Assembly: GCA_019309685.1 (NCBI GenBank)
Contig: JAFDFT010000017.1
Span: 1 to 16,941, forward strand
Origin: Deltaproteobacteria bacterium
GTDB lineage: Bacteria; Desulfobacterota; Desulfobacteria; Desulfobacterales; JAABPS01
Direction of reading: 5' to 3'
Length of the DNA: 16,941 nucleotides
Under the pieces are notes generated by a model. That model was given only the letters and a program-made list of their open reading frames with translations. It was not told the origin of the DNA and ran no database searches. Shown here one piece after another: positions 1 to 6,420 of the stretch (position 1 is the first letter of the stretch; every line of letters begins with the position of its first letter). The position numbers were made by a program, and so were the translations under genes.

Positions 1-395
1 TAAACAAGCAACTCAGCAAAATCGGCCGGAAAAATCAGAAAGCTGTTTCAAGACTGCTTCGGTTCCGATCCGTTCAACCGGATATTTTAATTAACAATAA
101 TACGTCTCTTGAGCCTTATGGGTTTAAGGCCGACATTATCCCAACGCCGGGCCACTCGGCCGGGTCACTCTCTATTGTGACTGATTCAGGGTGCGCATTT
201 ACCGGAGATTTGATGGTAAATTATTACCCATTCGGAATGGGACCTTACTTCCCGCCTTACGGCGACGATACGGACCTGATATTTAAAAGCTGGAAAAAAC
301 TCCTTGGGATGGGTGTCTCAACCATATGCCCGGCCCATGGCAAACCATTTAACGCGAACAAACTAAAAAAGATAATTGAGAAAGGAGCTTCATAA
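1..395 (+). CDS. MBL-fold metallo-hydrolase, C-terminal part (5' end outside window)
   Basis: The reading frame is open from base 3 to the TAA at 393-395 with no stop, so this is the 3' end of a gene that starts before the window; the first in-frame start visible (GTG at 177) falls inside the fold and is not the real start. The visible part carries the later metallo-beta-lactamase motifs: PTPGHSAGS (bases about 150-176, metal-ligand His), then GDLM (bridging-metal Asp) and PAHGKPF near the C-terminus (last His ligand). The N-terminal HxHxDH motif would lie upstream and cannot be checked. The family are binuclear-metal hydrolases acting on thioesters, lactones, phosphodiesters or similar bonds; the substrate cannot be told. 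Its stop overlaps the start of the next MBL gene by one base (TAATG), so the two are probably co-translated. Confidence 0.85.
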   Translation, partial: NKQLSKIGRKNQKAVSRLLRFRSVQPDILINNNTSLEPYGFKADIIPTPGHSAGSLSIVTDSGCAFTGDLMVNYYPFGMGPYFPPYGDDTDLIFKSWKKLLGMGVSTICPAHGKPFNANKLKKIIEKGAS

Positions 396-1366
396 TGATC
401 GAAGAGATCGGAAATAATTTATTCAGAATCGAAATACCCCTCCCCAAAAGTCCTCTTAAATTCCTCAATTCTTATGTTATAAAAGGTAAAGACAGGAATT
501 TAATTATAGATACAGGCCTAAATATGAAGCAATGCCTTGATGCCATGCATAATGGTTTAGAGGAGCTGAAAGTCGACCTGAAAAAAACAGATCTATTTAT
601 TACGCATCTTCACGCGGATCATTTTGGGCTCGTCGCAAAACTCGCAACCGAAAATACCAAAGTCTATTTCAACAGGCCTGATTCAGAAATTGTCGAATCA
701 TGGGACGGATGGGATGCAATGATTGCGTATGGCGGTCAGAATGGTTTCCCGAAAGATGAGCTTCAATCCGCTTTGAGCAGTCATCCGGGACATAAGTTCG
801 GTTCAGAATGGACGCCCGAGCTGAGCATTCTGCAAGAGGGAGATAAAATTGAAGTCGGTGACTATCATTTCACATGTGTTGAAACGCCCGGACACAGCAT
901 GGGCCATATGTGCCTTTATGAGTCATCAAAAAAGCTCTTCGTGGCAGGAGACCATATACTCATTGACATTACGCCGAATATTCAATGCTGGTCGGACGAC
1001 CAGAACCCTCTGGCGGATTATCTGGAAAGCCTGGACAAGGTCAATAAACTTGAGATTGAATTGGTCCTTCCGGGCCACAGACGCCTCATCAAAGATTACA
1101 AAAGTAGAATCCAGGAGTTGAAAGATCATCACCATAAAAGATTGGATGAAATCGTTTCAATACTGGGAAATGAGGCTATGAGCGCTTATGAAGTTGCATC
1201 TAAGATGTCATGGGATATTAATTGCGATTCCTGGGAAGAATTCCCGATGGCGCAGAAATGGTTTGCTACAGGTGAAGCTATTTCCCATGTAAGGTTCCTG
1301 GAAGAAAATAAAACCCTAACCAGAAATTCTGGGTCAGAAGTAGTTACATTTTCTAACGCAAAATAA
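395..1366 (+). CDS. MBL-fold metallo-hydrolase
   Basis: A 323-residue metallo-beta-lactamase-fold hydrolase, apparently cytoplasmic (no signal peptide seen). All metal-binding motifs are present in order: THLHADH at residues 70-76, TPGHS with His167, GDH with Asp186, and LPGH with His228. The C-terminal ~75 residues after the core (from about 245) are helical and charged, with a segment around 250-275 that resembles the winged-helix tail found on some MBL hydrolases of the LACTB2/glyoxalase-II-like group. ATG at 395 is preceded by AAGGAG at 382-387 and overlaps the upstream stop, which supports this start. It is a paralogue of the preceding partial gene, and tandem MBL genes suggest related substrates. 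The family assignment is secure; the reaction (thioester, lactone or other hydrolysis) is unknown. Confidence 0.92.
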   Translation: MIEEIGNNLFRIEIPLPKSPLKFLNSYVIKGKDRNLIIDTGLNMKQCLDAMHNGLEELKVDLKKTDLFITHLHADHFGLVAKLATENTKVYFNRPDSEIVESWDGWDAMIAYGGQNGFPKDELQSALSSHPGHKFGSEWTPELSILQEGDKIEVGDYHFTCVETPGHSMGHMCLYESSKKLFVAGDHILIDITPNIQCWSDDQNPLADYLESLDKVNKLEIELVLPGHRRLIKDYKSRIQELKDHHHKRLDEIVSILGNEAMSAYEVASKMSWDINCDSWEEFPMAQKWFATGEAISHVRFLEENKTLTRNSGSEVVTFSNAK

Positions 1367-1380
1367 AATCAACGCCATCA

Positions 1381-1407
1381 TTGACAAATTTTCAAAAATT
1401 GTATTTT
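1381..1407 (+). promoter_or_regulatory. weak candidate sigma70 promoter upstream of the CMD gene
   Basis: A perfect -35 hexamer TTGACA (1381-1386) is followed after 15 bases by TATTTT (1402-1407). The spacing is shorter than the usual 16-18, and the transcript would run through the inverted-repeat element at 1407-1488 before the start at 1550. This is sequence matching only. Confidence 0.25.
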
Positions 1408-1488
1408 CTCACAAAGCCGCGAAGAACGCCAAAAAAATAACATAATATTAATGAGTTAACTTTGTGACCTTTGTAGCTTAGTGCGAGA
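1407..1488. repeat. short imperfect inverted-repeat element in the MBL-CMD spacer
   Basis: An ~82-bp stretch begins TCTCACAAAGCCGCGAAG and ends with CTTTGTAGCTTAGTGCGAGA; read on the opposite strand, the right end starts TCTCGCACTAAGCTACAAAG, an imperfect inverted copy of the left end. The A/T-rich centre contains no gene. The CACAAAG.../...CTTTGTG composition resembles short dispersed intergenic elements familiar from Desulfobacterota chromosomes (from memory, not searched). It separates the MBL pair from the CMD gene and may be transcribed into a hairpin. Confidence 0.5.
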
Positions 1489-1549
1489 TCGAGACTTTTT
1501 ACAAATCCATCATCATTTAAATATATCTATTTGATAAAGGAGAACCATT

Positions 1550-2083
1550 GTGGCGCCTCGGATACCGATCCCAAAAGATGAAGATTTATCCCCGGAAATT
1601 CTGGAATATATAACCAAAGTGCGTGAAGCGGGTATCGCGGTTAATCTGTCGAACATGCTCTGCAACGCCCCGGAAAGTATAAAGGAGTTCAATGCCACGG
1701 GCGGAACGATATTGTTTAAGAGCGAATTTGAAGCGCGCAAGCGTGAAATCGCCGTTTTGCGCATTGCACATATTACCAAGGCTACGTATGAATGGCACCA
1801 TCACCGGAATTTTGGTAAAATCGTCGGCGTGACCGATGAGGAAATAGCGAAAATCGCCGTTGACGGTCCTGTCACAACACTGGATGAGGAAGGCAATCTG
1901 CTCTGCCGTGTGGCCGACGAGATTACATTTGATATTCGGCTGAGTGATGAAGCCCTTGCCATGGCCCTCGACAGATACGGCCCGAGACAAACCACAGAGT
2001 TAATACTCTGCTGCTGCTGGTTCAACCTGGTCAGCCGTTTTCTGGAATCCACGGGAATCGAAATCGAAGATCCGGATAACTAG
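1550..2083 (+). CDS. carboxymuconolactone decarboxylase (CMD) family protein
   Basis: A 177-residue, mostly helical cytoplasmic protein. Residues about 62-100 carry the CMD-family signature: ...RE at 65-66, then ILR-like 'AVLRIAHITKATYEWHHH' with YEW at 80-82 and histidines 83-85, followed by the G-(V/L)-TDEEI turn (93-99). This matches the subgroup with YEWxxH rather than the AhpD type: there is no CxxC peroxidatic pair in this segment. A Cys-Cys-Cys run occurs at 154-156 near the C-terminus. The GTG start at 1550 is favoured by AAGGAG at 1537-1542, seven bases upstream. Family members act on small ring-opened or lactone intermediates, or as oxidoreductases of unknown substrate. Its place beside hydrolases fits a catabolic role, but true 4-carboxymuconolactone decarboxylase activity is not established. 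Confidence 0.85.
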   Translation: MAPRIPIPKDEDLSPEILEYITKVREAGIAVNLSNMLCNAPESIKEFNATGGTILFKSEFEARKREIAVLRIAHITKATYEWHHHRNFGKIVGVTDEEIAKIAVDGPVTTLDEEGNLLCRVADEITFDIRLSDEALAMALDRYGPRQTTELILCCCWFNLVSRFLESTGIEIEDPDN

Positions 2084-2209
2084 ATAGCGACACCGGTACG
2101 CGTTACCCGTTAGAATAAATGACCAAATTTTTTACAAAGCAGCAGAATCCAGTTGAACAAAAAGTAGTTGACTACAATAAACCAGGTCTCAATATAGGAG
2201 GGCTTGAAA

Positions 2210-3163
2210 ATGGCTATAACATTTCCTGATCCGAAGATCTATCAAACCAATGATATTAATATGGAAGTCTATGAACTGGGAGAAGGCTTTCCAGTGATTC
2301 TGGCGCACGGGTTTCCTGAACTCGCATATTCCTGGCGATTTCAAATTCCCGCATTGGCAGATGCGGGATACCGTGTCATCGCACCAAACCAGAGGGGATA
2401 CGGTGCCACAGACAAACCCGAACCTGTCGAAGCGTATGATATTCATCATCTTTGTGGAGACATGGCTGGTTTGCTGGATACCCTTGGTTTGGAAAAGGCA
2501 ATCTTTATCGGTCATGACTGGGGTGGCCCCGTTGTCTGGAATATGCCGCTCCTGCACCCTGATCGGGTCGCAGGCGTGGTGGGGATGAGTGTACCTTTTA
2601 TGCCCCGGGGTGATCATGATCCCGTTGCTCTCATGGAGCAGTTTTTCGGGCCGGAGCATTATATCGTACATTTTAACCGGCAGCCCGGTGTAGCGGATGC
2701 AGCTTTTGCAGCCAATCCCAAGCACTTTTTTAATAATGTGTTCCGCCAGTCGCGTGGGGCTGATCAATCTTTAGAGCCATCAACAGAAGAGCCCAGTTTC
2801 AATGTATCCCTCATGGCCTTACTCGATTTAACGGACCCGCCGGGCAAACCCCTCATGTCCGAAGAGGAAATGGATGTTTTTGTTACAACTTTCAGCAAGG
2901 GAGGATTTACCGGACCGATCAATTGGTATCGTAACATCACTCGAAACTGGGAAACATCTGCCAACCTTCCACAACGCATCGATGTTCCCTGCGCCATAAT
3001 TTTCGGCGAGTACGATATAGTTCCGAAGGGGGGCGATGTTTCAGAATATGTTCCGAACCTGGAGACCATCACACTGGAATGCGGGCACTGGATTCAGCAG
3101 GAAAAACCCGAAGAAGTGAATACATTTCTGTTGGACTGGTTGAAACAGAACACGCCTTCTTAA
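2210..3163 (+). CDS. alpha/beta hydrolase, epoxide hydrolase type
   Basis: A 317-residue alpha/beta-hydrolase-fold enzyme counted from the ATG at 2210, which has GGAGGG at 2197-2202 with seven-base spacing; a TTG two codons upstream (2204) is less likely. Residues 33-37 read HGFPE, the oxyanion-hole HGxP motif. GHDWGG has the nucleophile Asp103, and an Asp nucleophile points to epoxide hydrolase or haloalkane dehalogenase rather than a serine esterase. The acid is probably in FGEYDIVP and the catalytic His in CGHWIQQE near the C-terminus. The cap domain spans roughly 135-235. RGYGATDKP (62-70) is typical of epoxide hydrolases. The reaction is likely hydrolysis of an epoxide or related strained/ester substrate through a covalent alkyl-enzyme. 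It lies 126 bases downstream of the CMD gene on the same strand and is probably part of the same module. No signal peptide is seen. Confidence 0.9.
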   Translation: MAITFPDPKIYQTNDINMEVYELGEGFPVILAHGFPELAYSWRFQIPALADAGYRVIAPNQRGYGATDKPEPVEAYDIHHLCGDMAGLLDTLGLEKAIFIGHDWGGPVVWNMPLLHPDRVAGVVGMSVPFMPRGDHDPVALMEQFFGPEHYIVHFNRQPGVADAAFAANPKHFFNNVFRQSRGADQSLEPSTEEPSFNVSLMALLDLTDPPGKPLMSEEEMDVFVTTFSKGGFTGPINWYRNITRNWETSANLPQRIDVPCAIIFGEYDIVPKGGDVSEYVPNLETITLECGHWIQQEKPEEVNTFLLDWLKQNTPS

Positions 3164-3304
3164 AAGGAAAGCCGCTGGCGAACAGGCCGATAATGGGTGC
3201 GATCTATCTTTTCCGAAAATTCGTATTCCTTGAAATGATGGATGCCTTGCATGTGCCGTCAGAGTGGTTATCTCTACGAATAAAGAAAAATGTACATAAC
3301 AGTC

Positions 3305-3352
3305 ATCACCCGGCCCACCGAACAAGTCGGAGGACAAGCTTGTCCGGGTGAT
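3305..3352. repeat. nested inverted repeat
   Basis: ATCACCCGG (3305-3313) pairs with CCGGGTGAT (3344-3352), a perfect 9-bp inverted repeat. Inside its right half sits the perfect 14-bp palindrome GGACAAGCTTGTCC (3332-3345). The two structures compete for bases 3344-3345 and might form alternative folds. It looks like a REP/MITE-type dispersed unit rather than a gene-specific site. Confidence 0.6.
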
Positions 3353-3380
3353 CCAGGATTATGGCTAAAAATTGTTCTGG

Positions 3381-3403
3381 ATACCCCGGATGAACCGGGG
3401 TAT
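3381..3403. repeat. perfect 9-bp hairpin
   Basis: ATACCCCGG (3381-3389) and CCGGGGTAT (3395-3403) flank the 5-base loop ATGAA. The surrounding 'CTGGATACCCC...GGGGTATGAC' resembles the common GGAT-CCCG...CGGGATGAC intergenic repeats of proteobacteria. It could act as a bidirectional terminator between the convergent genes, but no U-tract follows. Confidence 0.6.
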
Positions 3404-3634
3404 GACAAATAAGGAAGAGACAACCTTTGGCTTCATCTGGCAAGTGACCTTCAACGTTAAAATTTAGGCCGCTATCTTTTGATGGTCTAAGAAAATCATG
3501 TGATGGCAAAGTAAAAAGTGCAAGTTTCCCACTCATAGCGGGCTTTCCGCTTTGCTCCAACAAACGCCCCAAATCCTGAGGAATGAGACGTGCTTATAGT
3601 ACGTCGAATGTGCTCTGAATGCAGCGCAACACAG

Positions 3635-3651
3635 TCCCGCTAAAGGCGGGA
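3635..3651 (-). terminator. possible hairpin terminator or REP unit downstream of the 3-hydroxyacyl-CoA dehydrogenase
   Basis: TCCCGC (3635-3640) and GCGGGA (3646-3651) form a 6-bp GC-rich stem with a 5-base loop, beginning about 19 bases past the stop codon of the minus-strand dehydrogenase. No run of Ts follows in the direction of transcription, so an intrinsic terminator is only a possibility; it may be another dispersed palindrome. Confidence 0.35.
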
Positions 3652-3669
3652 TTACGAAGCCATCATCTT

Positions 3670-4986
3670 TTAAGGAATAAAGCCCTCCCTTGCATAAGCA
3701 GGATCGGGATATTGGTAAAATCCTTTGCCGTTTTTCTGCCCTAGTTCCCCTTTCTGTATCATGGCATCCAGATAATCAGTGGCTCTTTTCAACGCATCAA
3801 GGTCGGGATCGTCTTTTCCAAACATGGCCTCAAGAAATATTGCCTGCTCTTTCAATTGCTTTGACACAAGATCGATTCCCCGGTTATCCATAATTCCAAA
3901 AGGACCGATTTCAGGGCTATGGGTCAGCATCCAGGAAAGATCAACATCTTCAACATCACAAATCCCATCAACCACCAATAAAATGGATTGTTTTAATATG
4001 GCGTTGATGATGGGATCGCTGAGGTCCTTATTTTCCGTCACTCCTTCCAGAAAACCAGCGCTTTGGAATTCAGGGTCAGGATAGGAATAAAATCCCTTGT
4101 CTGCTTTCATTCCCAGGTCTCCCCGGTCAATATATCCTTTTAGGTTGGCCACGACCCCTTCCATAATCGCTTTTTTTTGGTCATGCAGCAACCCTTCTTC
4201 CTCTGCCTTTTTAAGTGCGCCATCCGTCGCATCATGGACCACATTCAACCCTACATGATCCATCAACCCAAAGGGGCCAAGCTCCACCTTGGAATCACTG
4301 TCAACATACGATCTTTGGTTAAGGATCCAGGCCTGATCGATCTCCTGATGCGTCCCCGAAGATGTATAATTCAGGACCATGGATGTGCTCAGCAAAGCAC
4401 CATATAATGTGTTGTGAATGTAACCGGCTTTCTCTTTTTTGAGAACAACTTCCACCTGGTTTTGGCTGCGAACGAATCGCTTAAGTATTTCAATTGTTTC
4501 AGGTGATGTGCGGGGGCCAGCCAGCAGGTCCACCAGTCTGGTGGGCTGGTGAAAATGCATGGCAGCAAAACGTTCCCCATTTCCCACAACGCCCTCGATA
4601 TCGGAAAGCAGTATAGTTGAAGTATTGGTGGTCATGATGGCGTGGGAAGGCAGCAGCTTCTCAAATTTTTGGTGTGTCTCTCTTTTTAGATCCAACTGCT
4701 CGAATACAGATTCGCTTAACAAATCCGCATTGGCAGCTGCTTTAACAGCGTCGGTCGTACGCGTAATTCGGGTGAGCCCCTCCTCAATCGCATCGGCCGT
4801 GGTGAATTCCCTTTCAATTAAGGCCTCCCCCCAGTTTCTCTGCCTCTCCTCAGAGTTCTTCAGGGCTTCTTCCGAAAGGTCATATAAATTTACGTCATAA
4901 CCTGTAATAGCAGTAACAAGGGAGTTGAAACACCCCATGGTTCCCGCTCCTACAAAACAGACTTTTTTGATCTCATCAATTGGCAT
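3670..4986 (-). CDS. 3-hydroxyacyl-CoA dehydrogenase, stand-alone, two C-terminal domains
   Basis: A 438-residue NAD-dependent dehydrogenase expected to oxidise L-3-hydroxyacyl-CoA to 3-ketoacyl-CoA in beta-oxidation or a related CoA pathway. The Rossmann motif is GAGTMG at 13-18 with Asp36 ending strand 2, which favours NAD. The catalytic His is probably His144 in MHFHQP, with Ser/Asn positions in TNTST (120-124) and Asn192. Two helical 3HCDH C-terminal domains follow (about 186-305 and 325-428), both ending in the repeated G-KGFY-YPDP motif (297-305 and 420-429), so the second is an internal duplicate. Oddities: the usual HFFNP...LVE segment reads HFHQPTRLVDLL, about three residues short and with Asp153 where the catalytic Glu is normal, and GxGIA after the dinucleotide motif reads CFNSL. 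AAGGAG lies just upstream of the ATG. It is transcribed alone. Confidence 0.9.
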   Translation of the reverse strand: MPIDEIKKVCFVGAGTMGCFNSLVTAITGYDVNLYDLSEEALKNSEERQRNWGEALIEREFTTADAIEEGLTRITRTTDAVKAAANADLLSESVFEQLDLKRETHQKFEKLLPSHAIMTTNTSTILLSDIEGVVGNGERFAAMHFHQPTRLVDLLAGPRTSPETIEILKRFVRSQNQVEVVLKKEKAGYIHNTLYGALLSTSMVLNYTSSGTHQEIDQAWILNQRSYVDSDSKVELGPFGLMDHVGLNVVHDATDGALKKAEEEGLLHDQKKAIMEGVVANLKGYIDRGDLGMKADKGFYSYPDPEFQSAGFLEGVTENKDLSDPIINAILKQSILLVVDGICDVEDVDLSWMLTHSPEIGPFGIMDNRGIDLVSKQLKEQAIFLEAMFGKDDPDLDALKRATDYLDAMIQKGELGQKNGKGFYQYPDPAYAREGFIP

Positions 4987-5111
4987 ACATTCTCCTTATC
5001 TATATCAATATCATGGCTCCATGTCATGGATTTTTGGGTAGATGGCCGCACAGTCACCACATCCCATAAGGGATAAAAACCTGATATTTTATCGAGAATG
5101 CATATAAAAAA

Positions 5112-5140
5112 TTGAGTTGTCTGTCAAAACAAATTATAAC
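5112..5140 (+). promoter_or_regulatory. candidate sigma70 promoter
   Basis: TTGAGT (5112-5117), a 17-base spacer, then TATAAC (5135-5140). This has four of six and five of six matches to the consensus hexamers with ideal spacing. It would give a long (~215-base) leader for the GNAT-like gene. It comes from sequence matching only. Confidence 0.4.
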
Positions 5141-5278
5141 ACATGTTGTTTAAGTGATTCCTACGGTTTCTATAACAACGCGGTTCGAAACAAACGGAAA
5201 AAAAGATTAACCTTAAGCCGATTACTCTCTGTTTTAAAGTCGGATGGATAATCCGCAAAATAATGGCAAAATCGGGTG

Positions 5279-5284
5279 TATAAT
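5279..5284 (+). promoter_or_regulatory. perfect -10 hexamer, possible promoter of the GNAT-like gene
   Basis: TATAAT at 5279-5284 sits 77 bases before the ATG at 5362. No good -35 box is seen at the right distance (about 5256-5261), so it would need an activator, or it is chance in A/T-rich DNA. Confidence 0.3.
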
Positions 5285-5361
5285 ACATAGAAAGTATGAA
5301 ATGTATCCCTTAAAGCATTCCCGCTGCAACATCACAGGCTACCTTTGGCTTGACCGTCAAA

Positions 5362-6135
5362 ATGAAATTCACTATACTTCTATCACTCATGATCACAAAG
5401 GAACACTTCCTCCCTAGAAATTTCGTCGCGTCTGGACTTTCCGTTGTTCTGCGGGCCTTCGAAGTTCTGCGCCATAAGGGACTCAGCGCCTTCTTTTTCA
5501 TAACTCTCGGCAAACTAGGCTACCGGCGCATGGTGCTGTTTGAACACGTACTCGACTGTGTTCTCGATCCACCCCGCGCTGCCGTGCCTTTTGACACTGC
5601 CCTGCTCCAGCGAACTGATGTGGATGCCTACGTACGTATCGCCTCATACAAATCAGTTGATGAGATTCATGAGCGCCTGAACGAGGGACAGATCTGTGCC
5701 ATCGGCAGAGTCAACGGCGAGCTCGCCTGTTGGGCGTGGTACGCGCAACGGCGGACCCGTATCGTTTATCTCGATTTGGAAGTTGAGATAGACGATCACT
5801 GGGTGTATGGCTACGATTTCGTCGTGCGTCCTAAATTTCGTCGACTCGGGCTGGCAGTAGACTTCACTGAACGGAAAAAGCACCATCTCACATCCTTGGG
5901 GATCATAGGTGAAGTGGCCGCTGTAGTACCGCAGAACACTGCCGCAATGGCCTTTGAGCACGGTGCACAACGGCGCCGAATCGGGGTTCTGCGAAGCTTT
6001 CGTCATGGAAGATGGCGGCACGATTGGATCCGACCCATACCAAAGAGTGGCGCCATGGTAATCCGAATCGCTAAAGAAAATGATAAAGGAATATATGATG
6101 TCTCTATTAACACATCGTCTCAACATGAACATTAA
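5362..6135 (+). CDS. GNAT-like N-acetyltransferase family protein
   Basis: A 257-residue protein from the ATG at 5362 (a TTG at 5350 would add four residues; no start has a clear ribosome site, so the true start could be an internal Met). The N-terminal third contains a hydrophobic/basic helix region ending GKLGYRRMVLFE. The C-terminal two thirds look like an acyltransferase fold: a strand with AWYAQRRTRIVYLDLEVEI, then FVVRPKFRRLGLAVDF, which sits where GNAT motif A (the acetyl-CoA pyrophosphate loop, R-x-x-G-x-G/A) is expected, followed by a strand and 'PQNTAAMAFEHGAQRRR', the usual N-x-x-A-x-x-x-(Y/F)-x-x-G end of the fold. The GLG part of motif A is weaker than typical. Codons are richer in G/C than in the flanking genes, which hints at acquisition. 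Such proteins modify amines on sugars, peptides or small molecules; the substrate is unknown. It appears monocistronic. Confidence 0.65.
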   Translation: MKFTILLSLMITKEHFLPRNFVASGLSVVLRAFEVLRHKGLSAFFFITLGKLGYRRMVLFEHVLDCVLDPPRAAVPFDTALLQRTDVDAYVRIASYKSVDEIHERLNEGQICAIGRVNGELACWAWYAQRRTRIVYLDLEVEIDDHWVYGYDFVVRPKFRRLGLAVDFTERKKHHLTSLGIIGEVAAVVPQNTAAMAFEHGAQRRRIGVLRSFRHGRWRHDWIRPIPKSGAMVIRIAKENDKGIYDVSINTSSQHEH

Positions 6136-6420
6136 CAAAGATAGAATACCGCTAGAATTAAAACCTGCTAAAAAGTGAATATATTAATCTGTTAAATATG
6201 TAGATGACGTTAAACATTGATTTTATCCTAAAGCATCTTTGTGTCTGTCTCATGCCTGTTTCACAGCACCTCCTCCTTTTTTACCCAAAAAAAGCAACCA
6301 TTGATTCCCGTTCCATTTTTGCAGGACTGGCCATGGGTCGTTTGTTGACACACATTTTTGCTTCTGTTACTTAATCGGTTCAAAACAGATCGTTATTATT
6401 ATTACAAATAAGGAGAAAAA
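6136..6420. other. leader region of the amidohydrolase gene
   Basis: A 285-bp spacer without a convincing gene. TTGACA at 6345-6350 is a consensus -35, but the sequence 17 bases on (TACTTA, 6368-6373) is a poor -10. A/T-rich sequence follows up to the ribosome site AAGGAG at 6410-6415. ACCTCCTCCT at 6268-6277 reads as a strong Shine-Dalgarno-like sequence on the minus strand, but only tiny frames follow it. Confidence 0.4.

Larger units (their letters stand above)
3164..3669. other. 506-bp gene-free spacer with inverted repeats
   Basis: No convincing gene lies here. The stretch separates two convergent genes and holds several short palindromic units: 3305-3352, 3381-3403 and 3635-3651. The rest is unremarkable. 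The hairpins may stop transcription from either side, but none has a clear following T-run. Confidence 0.6.
4987..5361. other. divergent intergenic region
   Basis: This 375-bp A/T-rich spacer lies between the divergently oriented dehydrogenase and GNAT genes and must hold promoters for both. It contains ATCCC-ATAA-GGGAT (5061-5074), a 5-bp inverted repeat upstream of the dehydrogenase that could be an operator, and two plus-strand promoter candidates listed separately. No small gene is convincing. Confidence 0.5.

Noticed and set aside
849..1121. Open frames overlapping the second MBL gene in other frames and on the other strand
   Set aside because: They lie wholly inside a gene with all its catalytic motifs, have no domain and no ribosome site, and are shadows.
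2189..2767. 192-codon minus-strand frame opposite the alpha/beta hydrolase
   Set aside because: It has no recognisable motif and sits antisense to a gene with intact catalytic residues; its length is explained by codon bias of the sense gene.
5653..6138. 161-codon minus-strand frame opposite the GNAT-like gene
   Set aside because: Considered because the sense gene has no clear ribosome site, but the sense protein shows a recognisable acyltransferase-like pattern and this frame shows none.
6158..6253. 31-codon minus-strand frame behind the Shine-Dalgarno-like sequence at 6268-6277
   Set aside because: The spacing to its ATG is about 14 bases, the peptide has no recognisable feature, and the purine-rich match can arise by chance in an A/T-rich spacer.
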